Part shown: positions 20,160 to 30,157 of the stretch, one piece after another | Layout: each line of letters begins with the position of its first letter | How positions within the stretch are numbered: the first letter of the stretch is position 1 | From: Porogramme epimiltina | Taxonomy: Eukaryota; Basidiomycota; Agaricomycetes; Polyporales; Polyporaceae | Assembly: GCA_900155495.1 (NCBI GenBank) | Contig: FTLJ01000114.1 | Span: 1-40,927, forward strand | Length of the DNA stretch: 40,927 nt | Reading direction: 5' to 3' | Notes under the pieces: generated by a model | Seen by the model: the letters and a program-made list of their open reading frames with translations, nothing else | Told to the model about the DNA's origin: nothing | The model's database searches: none | Position numbers and translations under genes: made by a program

Positions 20160-21595
20160 GGCTCTTCAGGGCTCATCGCAGGGACTCCTCCCTCGCGCCG
20201 CGCCGACGCCCCTGTAGGCGGCGATCTCAGCCGCACGCAACGACAAGGACTCGCACGCGGTGAGCGTCCAGGCTGTGCCAAGTTCCAAAAGTGGGAAGAG
20301 TCCGCCGGCAAGACGACGGCTCGAAGCAAGACAATCAGTCACCCATCATGTATTCGGGCGCTGCGAGAGCCTATTGGGCCCCTAGACCCTCGAGTCATCG
20401 AGTAAATAGGGGAAGATACCTAGGGGATGCATTTGCAGTAGCACCTCACCAGGCAATATGATTGAGTTCGACGTCGAGAATTCCACTTGCGGTCATATGG
20501 GCCACCCGACCATCATGTTCCACGCGTAGAACAGTTCTTTTCGACGAACGGCACTATTGTAGTGTTGTTGTCCTCTCTATCGACGCTGCTTCCATTGTGC
20601 AGAGTCGCACTAAAGTTTGAGCGTTGAATCTCTGTGGTATGCATTATGTTTCCTGAGAGGCATTCATGCTATGTAGTAGGTGACTCGTATGAAGAGTTAG
20701 TTGCTCAACCGGCCAGCACGATCTAGAGAGACTAGCCGTAACGCTCTCACCTACCCTCGGCGCTCCGGGATCAGCGTGTTGTGAGTGTGCCTGGCGAGCG
20801 GTGATTGCTAGCCGATCATTAGTGACATGGGCCCGGCAGCGGTTATGTCTTGACTCTTGACTGTCGGTCCCGTCCGGACTCCGGCGGACCGGGCGTAGTT
20901 GAGGTATGATATATGAAGCCCCCCATGTCAGTGCAGAAAATCCTGGCCTGAGGTTTTGAACAGCTCTGTGCATCGAGAAGCCGCATTGGCCTGACCTAGA
21001 ACACTTGGTCTGCACCTCCGAATTCGAAATAGTCAGAAGTTCGATAAATATGGGCACGGCTTTGTCGGTACCTGGTAGTACCGGTCTTTTATGTCACACT
21101 AGGAAAGTATGTGGACTGTTCATCATGGGATGAATACCAATTCACTACGGAGAATTTGATGTTAGTAGCGAATGTTGCCGTTCAAAAGAGTGCAACGTGG
21201 CACCAGCGCCTACGCTACCTTTCACGGTCAACCTGCCCTAAATCAACCCGGCGGGGAGTCAGAAGACTTGGCGCCAGGGATGTCGACGTCGACGTCAATT
21301 TCCATCCTTTTCCGCGCACGGGGATTCAGCTCGCATTTGCTTCAACAAGGCGCAAAGCTTTCATTGGCAAAGTTTGGCGAGACGTATACTATGGATCTTT
21401 CATAGGCCATCAGCGTGTGCGTTGTGTGTCCCAGACTTCCACACGCGGCCTACATGCCCCGATCCTAGCGGCTGTGGCATATTTTTGTCACAGACTCAGC
21501 TGGACAGCTGCGGCCCATGTAAGTAAATAACCCCCTTTATTTTCCCTATCCATCGTTCATCCTTACCATCTCACTCCCATCCTGTTGCCCCAACA
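20160..21595. other. Long intergenic region between divergent surface-protein genes
   Basis: About 1.4 kb separates the CFEM-like gene (minus) from the glycoprotein gene (plus), so it should carry both promoters. Around 20870-20895 there is a cluster of CGG and CCG triplets (GTCCGGACTCCGGCGGAC), the kind of spacing bound by fungal Zn2Cys6 regulators, but that is only suggestive. Frames of 137 and 139 codons exist with no recognisable content. Confidence 0.3.
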
Positions 21596-23084
21596 ATGCG
21601 CTCCCTAGCTCTCCTCTATCTTGCTACCGGCTGCCTCGCCCAGACGTACAGTGCGACATACCTCCCTTCCAATGCACCCAACCAGACTGAGCAGGGTCAA
21701 ACGGGTACAAATCAATGCGGAAGCGGGAATAGCCAAAATTCGTCTTGCCAAAACGTCTTCGGTAAGTCTTGTATCCGCCCTCATCGGCTCACAGTACTCA
21801 CGACCCGTTTGTAGTGAACTCGATTGACGACTGGTGTATCTTTGCACCTCCAGAGCCGGGCCCGGACTCAACAATCGGGAATACTGAGCGAATCGAAGTT
21901 GCGTGGTGCACCCAAGCTGGCCACGGCACGCGCCTCATTCCTGATGGGACGATCACTGGCGCGCACTTCGTTCAGACTCCCGACTACATTGAAGTTCTCG
22001 GCGTTGGGAACCTCACCATGATCAACATTCCTCCAGGCAACGATGGCGGCGGCGAACTCGACCCGCACGGGGCTGATGGAAATGGTAAGCAGAATGAATA
22101 GCCGAGCCTCACGGTCCTGTAGCGCCTCGTTATGCGTCTATACTTGTGATCACAAGAATAGCTTCAGAACTCGTGTTTCTGTGCTGTATCGCCGTCTATT
22201 TGACATTTAATTAAGCGAGCCAGCAGATAGCGTGGTGCAGCTATCGCGCACTTTCCTTATCATTCCACATCCGTAATACCGGCACTAACTGCTACTATTG
22301 AACCTCTAGGGAATCCTATAGGTGGGCTTGTCTTCTCGAGTGCCTTCGGCGAGCTAGCACAGATGCACGAATGGACGGTGAGTAGAATTTCACCAAACAC
22401 AGCCCCTTCATATTCATTCCGCGGCCTTTCCGTGCTTGGCGCGTCTCACACTGTTATATTTGCTGCGCAGAACTTTGTGTCCAACTCCGAATTCTGCATC
22501 CGCGCCTGCAAAGACGGGCCGGACGCGCCGACGCTGTGTCAACACATCTACGACACTCTAGGTTGCTTCTGGAATATGCCTGGAAACTACTCCGAGGGCT
22601 CATTTGACCAATGCATGGGTGATTCTGGCGAGGTAAGCCCGCGTGCGCTTTCCTCTCGCTAATCCGTGCTAGTCATACTCATGAGCATGCTTCGCCTACC
22701 ATCATAGCCAATGGGGGTGTACGGCACGTCAACGTTTTTCCAAGGCGAGCCTGTCACACCTTCTGCCCATCCCGCGCCGGCAACATCGGCGTGCACGACC
22801 GTTTCTTCCATCTCGAATGGACTCGTTCTGTCGGGGTCAGCCAGCGTGACCCAGACCAACTCCGGCTCGGGCTCGGCAACAGTAAGTACCCGACTCCTTC
22901 TATGTACTTAGGAGCTAGATGTGAGGTTAATTCTGGACACCCACAGGTCACGTCCGGATCTACCCAAACAGCCACCCAATCGGTATCGGGGAATACCAGC
23001 AGCGCTACACACCTTAATCGTGTTCCCGAATTGGCCATAGTTGGTGCTGCGATTGTGTTTGGAGTTGTGTTCGCACTAGTATAG
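21596..23084 (+). CDS. Macrofage-activating-glycoprotein-like secreted protein
   Basis: Six exons join in frame: 21596-21761, 21815-22084, 22310-22377, 22471-22632, 22708-22881 and 22947-23084, giving 325 residues. The signal peptide is MRSLALLYLATGCLA with the mature chain beginning QTYSATYLPSNAPNQTEQG. Conserved blocks include DDWCIFAPPEPGP, GHGTRLIPDGTITGAHFVQT, LDPHGADGNGNPIGGLVFSS, CQHIYDTLGC and PMGVYGTSTFFQGE. Many N-glycosylation sites and a Ser/Thr-rich C-terminus ending in a hydrophobic segment suggest a glycosylated, probably GPI-anchored wall protein. I recognise the family from basidiomycete genome annotations under the name macrofage activating glycoprotein; its true role in the fungus is unknown. 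The introns at 22085-22309 (225 nt) and 22378-22470 are longer than the local norm. The cysteine pairs suggest a disulphide-held domain outside the cell. Confidence 0.82.
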
Positions 23085-23425
23085 GCTCCAGCGCCTCCTT
23101 TCGTACATGACTTTGCCCTCGTGAGTTTGCTTGGATCCAGGTCTCCCATCTCGATCGACGGATTGTATCTATTTACTTGTCTATACTGGACGTTTTCTTA
23201 TCAGGCTCTTGTTAGCCGTTCTTCGTAACGCTTTGCGGTCACGATAGCGACAATAGCAAAAGATCGCTAGTTCTCGTGGTGAGCTACCTATCCTGCCTCG
23301 GTGCTACGGTTTAAGCCTATGATGGTGGCCAATAGTTGATGACGTCAGCATTGTGGCCAGCTCCTCATTGTCCCCTTGTTCCAGCCCTCAATCAGACAAT
23401 GAAGCGCCCCAAAGCTCAACTGGCG

Positions 23426-23434
23426 TATATAAAT
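23426..23434 (+). promoter_or_regulatory. TATA box, probably of the F-box gene
   Basis: TATATAAAT followed about 150 bp later by a possible 5' untranslated intron (GTGAGT donor at 23579, TTTTAG acceptor ending 23634) and then the F-box start at 23813. The long leader is an inference; no other start codon with a useful frame was found between. Confidence 0.4.
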
Positions 23435-23812
23435 GAACCCCAGTGAACGCGATTGTCCGCTCCCCTTCCGCCCCTGCAGGTTTCTTCGGTATCATCAGCT
23501 GAAAGATCGACGGTAGGCAGGCAGCGCGACCGACACGTGCGGTTCGCCCCTGTTGCGGTGGTGGGCTGTTAAACCTTCGTGAGTCCCTTCAGCGTTTCCT
23601 GACCACGCACTATTCATCTACGTAATGGTTTTAGTCTTCACGTGGCCTCTTGCACATTTACTCTCCTTCCTCCGGATCGGTAGCAAGACTCGAAACCGCT
23701 CGTAGTACCACCACCAGCGAATTTGGGGAGTCGGGAAAGCGGTGAGCATGCAATTCTCATCTTGTTTCATAGTTTTCACCTGAAATCCTAGAGATATCAC
23801 ATTATCCGCACC

Positions 23813-25333
23813 ATGGAATCATCTCTCGGACCCTCCGCCGGCACCCTAGACACCTCTCCGACCGCACGTCTCCCAACGGAACTCATTGTATCCATATTCA
23901 CCGAACTGATCGCAGCTTCGGGAGGCGACACAACGACGACATCATGGGTTGAGTTAATGCTAGTTTGCAGGCGGTGGAGGTTCATTGGTGTTGGGACGCC
24001 GCAACTGTGGCGAGATATCAACATTTCGAGCAATCTTGAGGGCCTCAAATACCACTTGACCCGTTCGAGAAGATATCCCCTTAACCTCTACCTGAGGTCG
24101 CCACAACCATCCGAAAATCTCGCGCCAGCTATCGAGCTTCTAATTCCCCACTGCCAGCGCATTCGCTCCATCTTCGTCATCGTCGGGTACGATTTGTTCC
24201 ACCTACTCGACCCTCTCTTCCTTCAGGAGATGCCAAGACTGGTGTCTATATCCGTATCCACACCAGACGACAAGGACATCAAGAAGGACTGGCGAAAGGC
24301 AGAATACGACATGGGCATTTCCGGCCCTCTCCAGTCCCAAGTACGCAGCTTCGCATCGGCGCGAATTCAAGTGCCCCTTGACCCGTTTTTCTGGTCCGCG
24401 ATGCGTGAGGTTGATCTCACCATACATGCTGACCACCCTCTTTCGCTGGCCGCAGAGGATATTCTTGAGGTTGTGGGGACGGCCCGCCGCCTCCGGAACA
24501 TCAAGATCGTGTGGGTGTTCTACCACACACTCCCTCCAAGCAGGATCCGGTCGGCCGAGGACCCGCCCTGTTCAGCAACGACCCTCCATCAATTACGCTC
24601 CCTTTACCTCTCCGGCCCGCTGCTCTATCTGTCCACGCTTTTGGAGGGGATCCATGCTCCTGCGCTGAAGCACCTCAACATCGACACGGGCGCAAGCATG
24701 ATTTTCTCACTGCCGCTTTCTATGTTCGTGGTGACCCTTCTCCCCCCTACCCTCGATGTTTTCCTCTCCCAATTCACCGCACTTCGGGTACGTGGACTCC
24801 TCATAGAGCTTTACGTTCCGGATGGTATCCCCGAAGACGGTCCCACCATGGTGCTGGATATCTTCCATGGCCCCTTTATCCCCTTCAACCTCGCTCTGAG
24901 CAGTATCCAGCGCGCATTCGCACTCAAGGTCCCCCTTACTCGCCTTTGCATCTCTGAACAACCAGGTCCAGCACCACCAGAGGCTTGGGCGAACCTTTTC
25001 ACCGCTCTCCCACATCTTCGTGCGCTCGAGCTCGATCGCTGCGAATACGGCGTGCTCTGCCACACCCTCAAAGTCTTGGCCGACATTTCGAACCCTCCCG
25101 AGGACACAGGTCCTTCAACACAGGCACCCGACAGGACGACAGCCGTGCGATCAGAGAACTCACAGAGGGCGGCCAATGGCTTCCACGAACTTTCCGTGCG
25201 AGCGGATGTTGGCAACTCAGCTGAAGCTGAAGAGGTCCAGGCGCATGTACATGCTATCGAGAAGACAAGAGGGGCACGCGGTCTCCCTCTGGAGTTGACG
25301 CAGGTCTCGATCGACATCCGAGGAGATTCTTGA
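23813..25333 (+). CDS. F-box protein, Agaricomycete type, intronless
   Basis: One uninterrupted frame of 506 residues starting in the context CGCACCATGG. The F-box-like domain is at about 18-70: RLPTELIVSIFTELI, then ELMLVCRRWRFIGVGTPQLW and RDINI. After it come irregular leucine-rich segments, for example PRLVSISVSTP, LRSLYLSGPLLYLSTLLEGI and LPHLRALELDRCEYGVL, which form the substrate-recognition part. F-box proteins couple such a domain to Skp1 and Cullin-1 for ubiquitination of targets; the target here is unknown. Such genes are greatly expanded and variable in Agaricomycetes. The tail after residue about 430 is charged and disordered. The segment after the stop (25525-25925) looks like part of another F-box protein, so the present stop may have arisen in a longer ancestral gene or beside a second copy. 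Confidence 0.8.
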   Translation: MESSLGPSAGTLDTSPTARLPTELIVSIFTELIAASGGDTTTTSWVELMLVCRRWRFIGVGTPQLWRDINISSNLEGLKYHLTRSRRYPLNLYLRSPQPSENLAPAIELLIPHCQRIRSIFVIVGYDLFHLLDPLFLQEMPRLVSISVSTPDDKDIKKDWRKAEYDMGISGPLQSQVRSFASARIQVPLDPFFWSAMREVDLTIHADHPLSLAAEDILEVVGTARRLRNIKIVWVFYHTLPPSRIRSAEDPPCSATTLHQLRSLYLSGPLLYLSTLLEGIHAPALKHLNIDTGASMIFSLPLSMFVVTLLPPTLDVFLSQFTALRVRGLLIELYVPDGIPEDGPTMVLDIFHGPFIPFNLALSSIQRAFALKVPLTRLCISEQPGPAPPEAWANLFTALPHLRALELDRCEYGVLCHTLKVLADISNPPEDTGPSTQAPDRTTAVRSENSQRAANGFHELSVRADVGNSAEAEEVQAHVHAIEKTRGARGLPLELTQVSIDIRGDS

Positions 25334-25524
25334 AGGACCTCGTCCCGGTCGTCCGATAGGATTCGAGGGATACAACTATAGAATATGACTGCTTTGGGTA
25401 TCGTCATTAGTTTGGTCCCTCGATCTCTAGACGTGGACGTAGCACGAGATTTATTCACCGGCCCCGTGGGCACGTTTTCCAGTTCCATATACACCTTTCA
25501 AGAAGGTCTATATTAGCTGAACGC

Positions 25525-25925
25525 GTGGGTGGTCGTCCAAACCCCCAATCGCGGAGCTTCCGCGTCACCCCCGGCACCCCCGCTCCCAAGGTACCAACCT
25601 CCGTGGGCGAACCGCGAGGTAGAGGTGAACTCCGTTTCGCCAAGCTCCGTTTGCGGCTCGAAGTCGATGTCGAACTCGTCGCCGCGGCGCAGCCCAATCT
25701 CCGCATCCTCGAACTCGGCATGGTGCCACCATTGCCGCGTGATCCCGAGTCCTTCGCTCCCCCGCCGGGCCCTCGCTTCTTTTCCCTTCACGATTTCTTT
25801 TGAGCCCACACCGTCTCTCCCTCTGCGACCTTCTAGCGACACTTGATGCCGCTACAGAATACCTGGAGGACCTCGACCTTCCCTATGGTTCTCATTCGAA
25901 GCCTTGGTCTCAAGCGGCCCGCGTC
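25525..25925 (+). pseudogene. Possible F-box protein C-terminal relic
   Basis: The frame at 25525-25803 has RFAKLRLRLEVDVELVAAA, PNLRILELGMVPPLPRDP and RFFSLHDFF. A second frame at about 25835-25933 reads LATLDAATEYLEDLDLPYG and then SHSKPWSQAARVV before a stop. Both resemble the end of Agaricomycete F-box proteins, but neither has a start, a frame link or splice sites to the gene upstream. I infer a leftover of a tandem copy. Confidence 0.3.
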
Positions 25926-25933
25926 GTCTAGTC

Positions 25934-27590
25934 TTCAGCGGCATAGACGGCACTGTATATCTGCATCCGCTTTCCTCCCTAATCCCGCAGAACATTTGTC
26001 TCCGTCTTCAATGAAGGGACAGAACCGTCTGTGTGGGTGCCTACGTCATCACTTCCTCATGCGCGCCCCCCCCTGATTTGAACGGCTGCCCGAGACGATT
26101 CGGGTGACTTACTGTAATCTGCATATATGCAATGGTGTCCTGCTGAAGACTTGGCGTTAGGTCAACAGTAGCGGTCTCATCCTTCATTCGAGTCGGTGAT
26201 TAGCACATGGGATTAGTACTTGTTGGTTGGTCGAGGACAACGTTGGTGGACGTTTTGCTTCCCCCGTCATCATGAATGATGATGTGCATGATGCTCCGCC
26301 AGGTTAACGCTAGCGCTAGAACTTGCCACCATCTAGAAGCCACTAACAAGCCGCCATGTAGTCCGCTGATTGCCGGGGTAAATGTCATCAGTGTATAGTT
26401 GAAGCCCATATAGTAGAGGGCGTCTAATCTCGCTTACTTATCATGTATCAACTCTCATCGTCCCACCACCGCTCCCAGACGAACGCCGATTTTCTTGACC
26501 GGTGCCATTTACATCTTTCTCTCCTGAAATTTCTCTGTGGACACTTATAATTGGCGCCGTACCCATATTAAGGTGCGAAATATCGCGCATGTTCTTCGCG
26601 CTTGTTCGCTGAGTCAATCTCAACATGATAAACATGATAGCTACTGGTCATCCTCACAAACCCAACCACATGACCTCTGGGACATTTTCCATGCTTGTCG
26701 CATATGCCAGTAGATCAGACAGGCGTGGACCTGCCTAGACGAGTAGCTACGGCCTAACGCTCGCCTAGAACGCTCGCGAACGACCAACTTGAACAGCTTC
26801 TATCGGGGTACCGGACTGTTCGTGTGCTGTCATTGTGCTTGTTATCAATACGACAATTCGGCCTCCGAGCCCTTTACTAGTGTCATGTCAAGCACCTCCT
26901 CATGTCTCGCTCACTAATTTGATCTGACTCACGTCAGTGCCCCTACTCAGCACCTTGACTCTCCTCAGATATCTACACCCCACTCGATTTGAACATGGTC
27001 TAATATGTTCTACAGGATTTATATGCCCCATTCTTCATGCCTGGGGCTATATACAGCCAGCCACGCAGAGTGCTCCCATTCCACCGTGGTGCCCGTGACA
27101 ATGCTTCTCAAGACGGCGTTCACTCGCAATACTGCCATTCTCCGCAAGGCGAACCCGACCTTGAGGCGTTCCGGTGGGTACCTCCCGTCGTGCACGACTC
27201 ACCTATCAATGCTCATAGATCGCATCCCGTACCCCGTTTAGACTGACAGAACGAGGCGCCGTCATCCTGGTTCAGTCGACGAGCGCTCATGTGTTCATTG
27301 ATTCCGACCGCTTGTGAACGTAGACCGGCCAAAATGGAAGCTGCAACCGATCTACGTGGAACATTGGATTCTGCACACGAGGCCCGTGTCCTCGGGCCTT
27401 CCGCGGCTCCCAGAGACCCCGAAGGGTGCGTTCCCATGTAGCTCTACGGCAATGACGTCTTCCACTTGGCTGCGCTGTGTTCACAGCTACTCGGAACGAA
27501 ACCGCGTGACCCGGGGAGGACGGACGTTTGTCGCCTGCTATTAGGCGGTCCGCCTTCTATTGTACGCGTAATGAGGTGGAGCCGCTCGCA
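25934..27590. other. Intergenic, no supported gene
   Basis: About 1.7 kb without recognisable coding content. GC content is lower than elsewhere and short frames are scattered over both strands. A minus-strand frame near 26200-26409 has hydrophobic residues but no start context or partner exons. The last part is the upstream region of the P450 gene. Confidence 0.35.
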
Positions 27591-27596
27591 TATAAC
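27591..27596 (+). promoter_or_regulatory. TATA-like element of the P450 gene
   Basis: TATAAC about 94 bp before the start codon at 27685, the same distance as the TATA boxes of two other genes in this window. Confidence 0.4.
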
Positions 27597-27684
27597 ACGT
27601 TTGTGCCTACACGGCGCCATTACCTACCAAGCCCCCGCCTTGTCCCCTGCGTTGTGTCTCCACGTCATAAAGAGCAGGCTCACA

Positions 27685-30157
27685 ATGCTCGCATCCATTT
27701 TGGAAGGCCTTGTTATCTCTTCAGTATGCTGGTTTTTGTGGAAGTACTTTCGGCAGGCATTCGTCAAATCCTCCCTCGACAACATTCCGGGTCCTCCTGC
27801 TGGATCTTTTCTCTACGGTACGCTCAACCTACCCATTAGCTTCGATTATCGGACATCAATGATACTCTCGACGTAGGTAACCTGGGGCAACTACTTGACA
27901 AAAACGGCTGGGGCTTTCTCCAGTACCTCACGGACTCCTACAATGGCATTGTGAAGCTGCATGGGCCCTTGGGCGTGAGTCTCCTGTTCCCTGCCCAAAA
28001 TATCTGCTGACATCGTGTCCTGACGTACATGATATGCAGCACCGTATGCTATACGTGTTCGACCCCACCGCGCTTCACAACATTATTGTGAAGGATCAGT
28101 ACATCTTCGAGGAGGCGGCTTGGTTTATCAAGGGAGTGCGTTCAAATATTTCTCGGACTTGGTCTAACCCATGTTGCACTGCAGGTCTAACAAGCTCAAC
28201 TTTGGCCCTGGTCTGTTGGCTACGCTGGGTGAGTCGTTTCTATACACGGAAGTCCAACGCGCACTGACGTGGCCTTCTCGCTCCCTTCTATCTTCGCACA
28301 CTCGGACCAATTTAGGCGATCACCACCGTAGGCAGCGCAAACTACTCAATCCAGTCTTCTCCATTGCGCATATGCGTCGCATGATTCCGATCTTCAACCA
28401 AGTCTCTCACAGGGTAAGTCACCGTGTCGATAGAGGGCTTCTTCCGGATTCTCTCGTAACCGACCCACTCTTGTCCACACGTAGCTCCAAGATGCGATCG
28501 AACAGCGTGTGTGCGCCCAGGGAGGGAAACAGGGGAGTCCGGTTGAGATCGACATGCTCGCTTGGATGGGCCGCACAGCACTCGAACTTGTAGGACAAGC
28601 TGGGCTCGGATACTCCTTCGACCAGCTAACTTCGGATGCCCCCGACGAACTAGGGACTGCGATCAAGAACTTCCAGTACGTTCTTCTTTACGACACCCCG
28701 CTCTCATATTAACCCTCCAATTTCATACACAGACCGGCGTTGGTGCAGGTGACGTTCCTCCGACGGCTGTTGCCGTACTTGCCCGAATTCGGAGGCATTG
28801 CGTTCAGTCGGCGGCTGCTTGCGTTCATTCCTCACGCGGGAGTGCAAAAGCTCAGTACGATCATCAAAACGATGCACGATCGCTCTGTCGAGATCTTCAC
28901 AGCGAAGAAGGAAGCACTCGCCCGGGGTGACGACGCAGTTACGCGCCAAGTTGGCGAGGGAAAGGACATCATGAGCATCTTGCGTCAGTGACACCCCCTT
29001 TCACTAAGAGATATCACATAGCGCAATGGCTGATGCTTTTGGACACTTCCATAGTGCGCGCGAACCTGACCGCATCTGAGCAAGACCGCATGCCCGAAGA
29101 AGAGCTCATCGGGCAGATGTCGTGCGTCTCCCCCTTGACGTCTCTCCACGTCCCTCATTTCTGATACACTCTTCCCCCAGGACGCTCATCCTGGCCGCAA
29201 TGGACACCACTTCCAATGCGCTCTCGATCACCCTCACCCTCTTAGCCGAACGTCCTGACGTCCAAGAAAAACTTCGTGCGGAGGTCATGGAGGCAATGAA
29301 CGGCGAAGACTTGGATTACGACGCCCTCGTAGCTCTTCCATTCCTCGACGCCGTTTGCCGTGAAACTTTGAGGCTGCAAGTCTGCCCACCTTTCTTAGCC
29401 TTTCACCTTCGTTGCTGATTCAACGCGTTCTAATAGCCACGCCCCAGTCGCTACCGTATTCAGAGAGTAAGGTTCTATCCATAATCTGCGAACACCTACC
29501 AACACTCATACTCTCTATCTGAACAGGACACGCGAAGACGTCGTGCTACCCCTCTCAACCCCCATCCGAGGCGTTGACGGGACCGAAATGCGCGAGATCC
29601 CGATCCCCAAGGACACAGTCGTTGCCGTCGGCCTCCTCTCGTCGAACAGGAACAAGGCAATTTGGGGCGACGATGCGACAGAGTGGAAGCCTGAGCGTTG
29701 GCTCCAAGCCCTTCCCGGAAGCGTGCAAGATGCCAAGATCCCGGGCGTGTACTCCAACCTGTGCGTTCCCCCCAACCAGGCTGGTTGAAGCAACTACTGA
29801 CGACACATACCGAACAGTATGACGTTCCTCGGAGGTGGTCGCGCGTGCATGTGAGTGACCAACATCCTATCGGCTCAAAGCTCCTTCTGACGATGCACTT
29901 CCTCAGTGGCTTCAAGTTCTCGCAGCTTGAAATGAGTAAGCTTCATCTCTCTGACACGACACCAGGCACTCGCCGACTGACCATTCTCGCCTTCTATCAC
30001 AGAGGTCGTCCTCTGCCTCCTCCTCAGCAAGTTCACGTTCGCGCCCTCCGACAAGCGCGTCGTTTGGAACCTCGCAGGCGTGCGCTTCCCCACCGTCGGC
30101 GACAGCCCGAAGCCGTCTATGCCCCTCAAAGTTGGCCTCTACTCCAAGTCGGCCTGA
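27685..30157 (+). CDS. Cytochrome P450 monooxygenase, membrane-anchored
   Basis: Fourteen exons: 27685-27817, 27877-27974, 28040-28122, 28185-28228, 28316-28413, 28485-28675, 28733-28983, 29055-29121, 29181-29375, 29437-29466, 29527-29760, 29818-29850, 29907-29935 and 30003-30157, giving about 546 residues. The N-terminus has a membrane anchor (LEGLVISSVCWFLW) and the hinge IPGPPAGSFLYG. The I-helix oxygen-binding motif is ILAAMDTTS (about 325-333), the ExxR motif is ETLR (383-386), and the heme loop FLGGGRACIGF supplies the ligand Cys485. All motifs are intact, so the enzyme should fold and bind heme in the endoplasmic reticulum membrane with a reductase partner. Substrate is unknown. Two splice oddities exist: intron 9 (29376-29436) fits only with a GC donor (GCAAGT), and intron 3 needs the weak donor GTTTAT at 28123 to keep the frame; the stronger GTGCGT at 28136 breaks it. 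No biosynthetic partners are adjacent. Confidence 0.85.
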
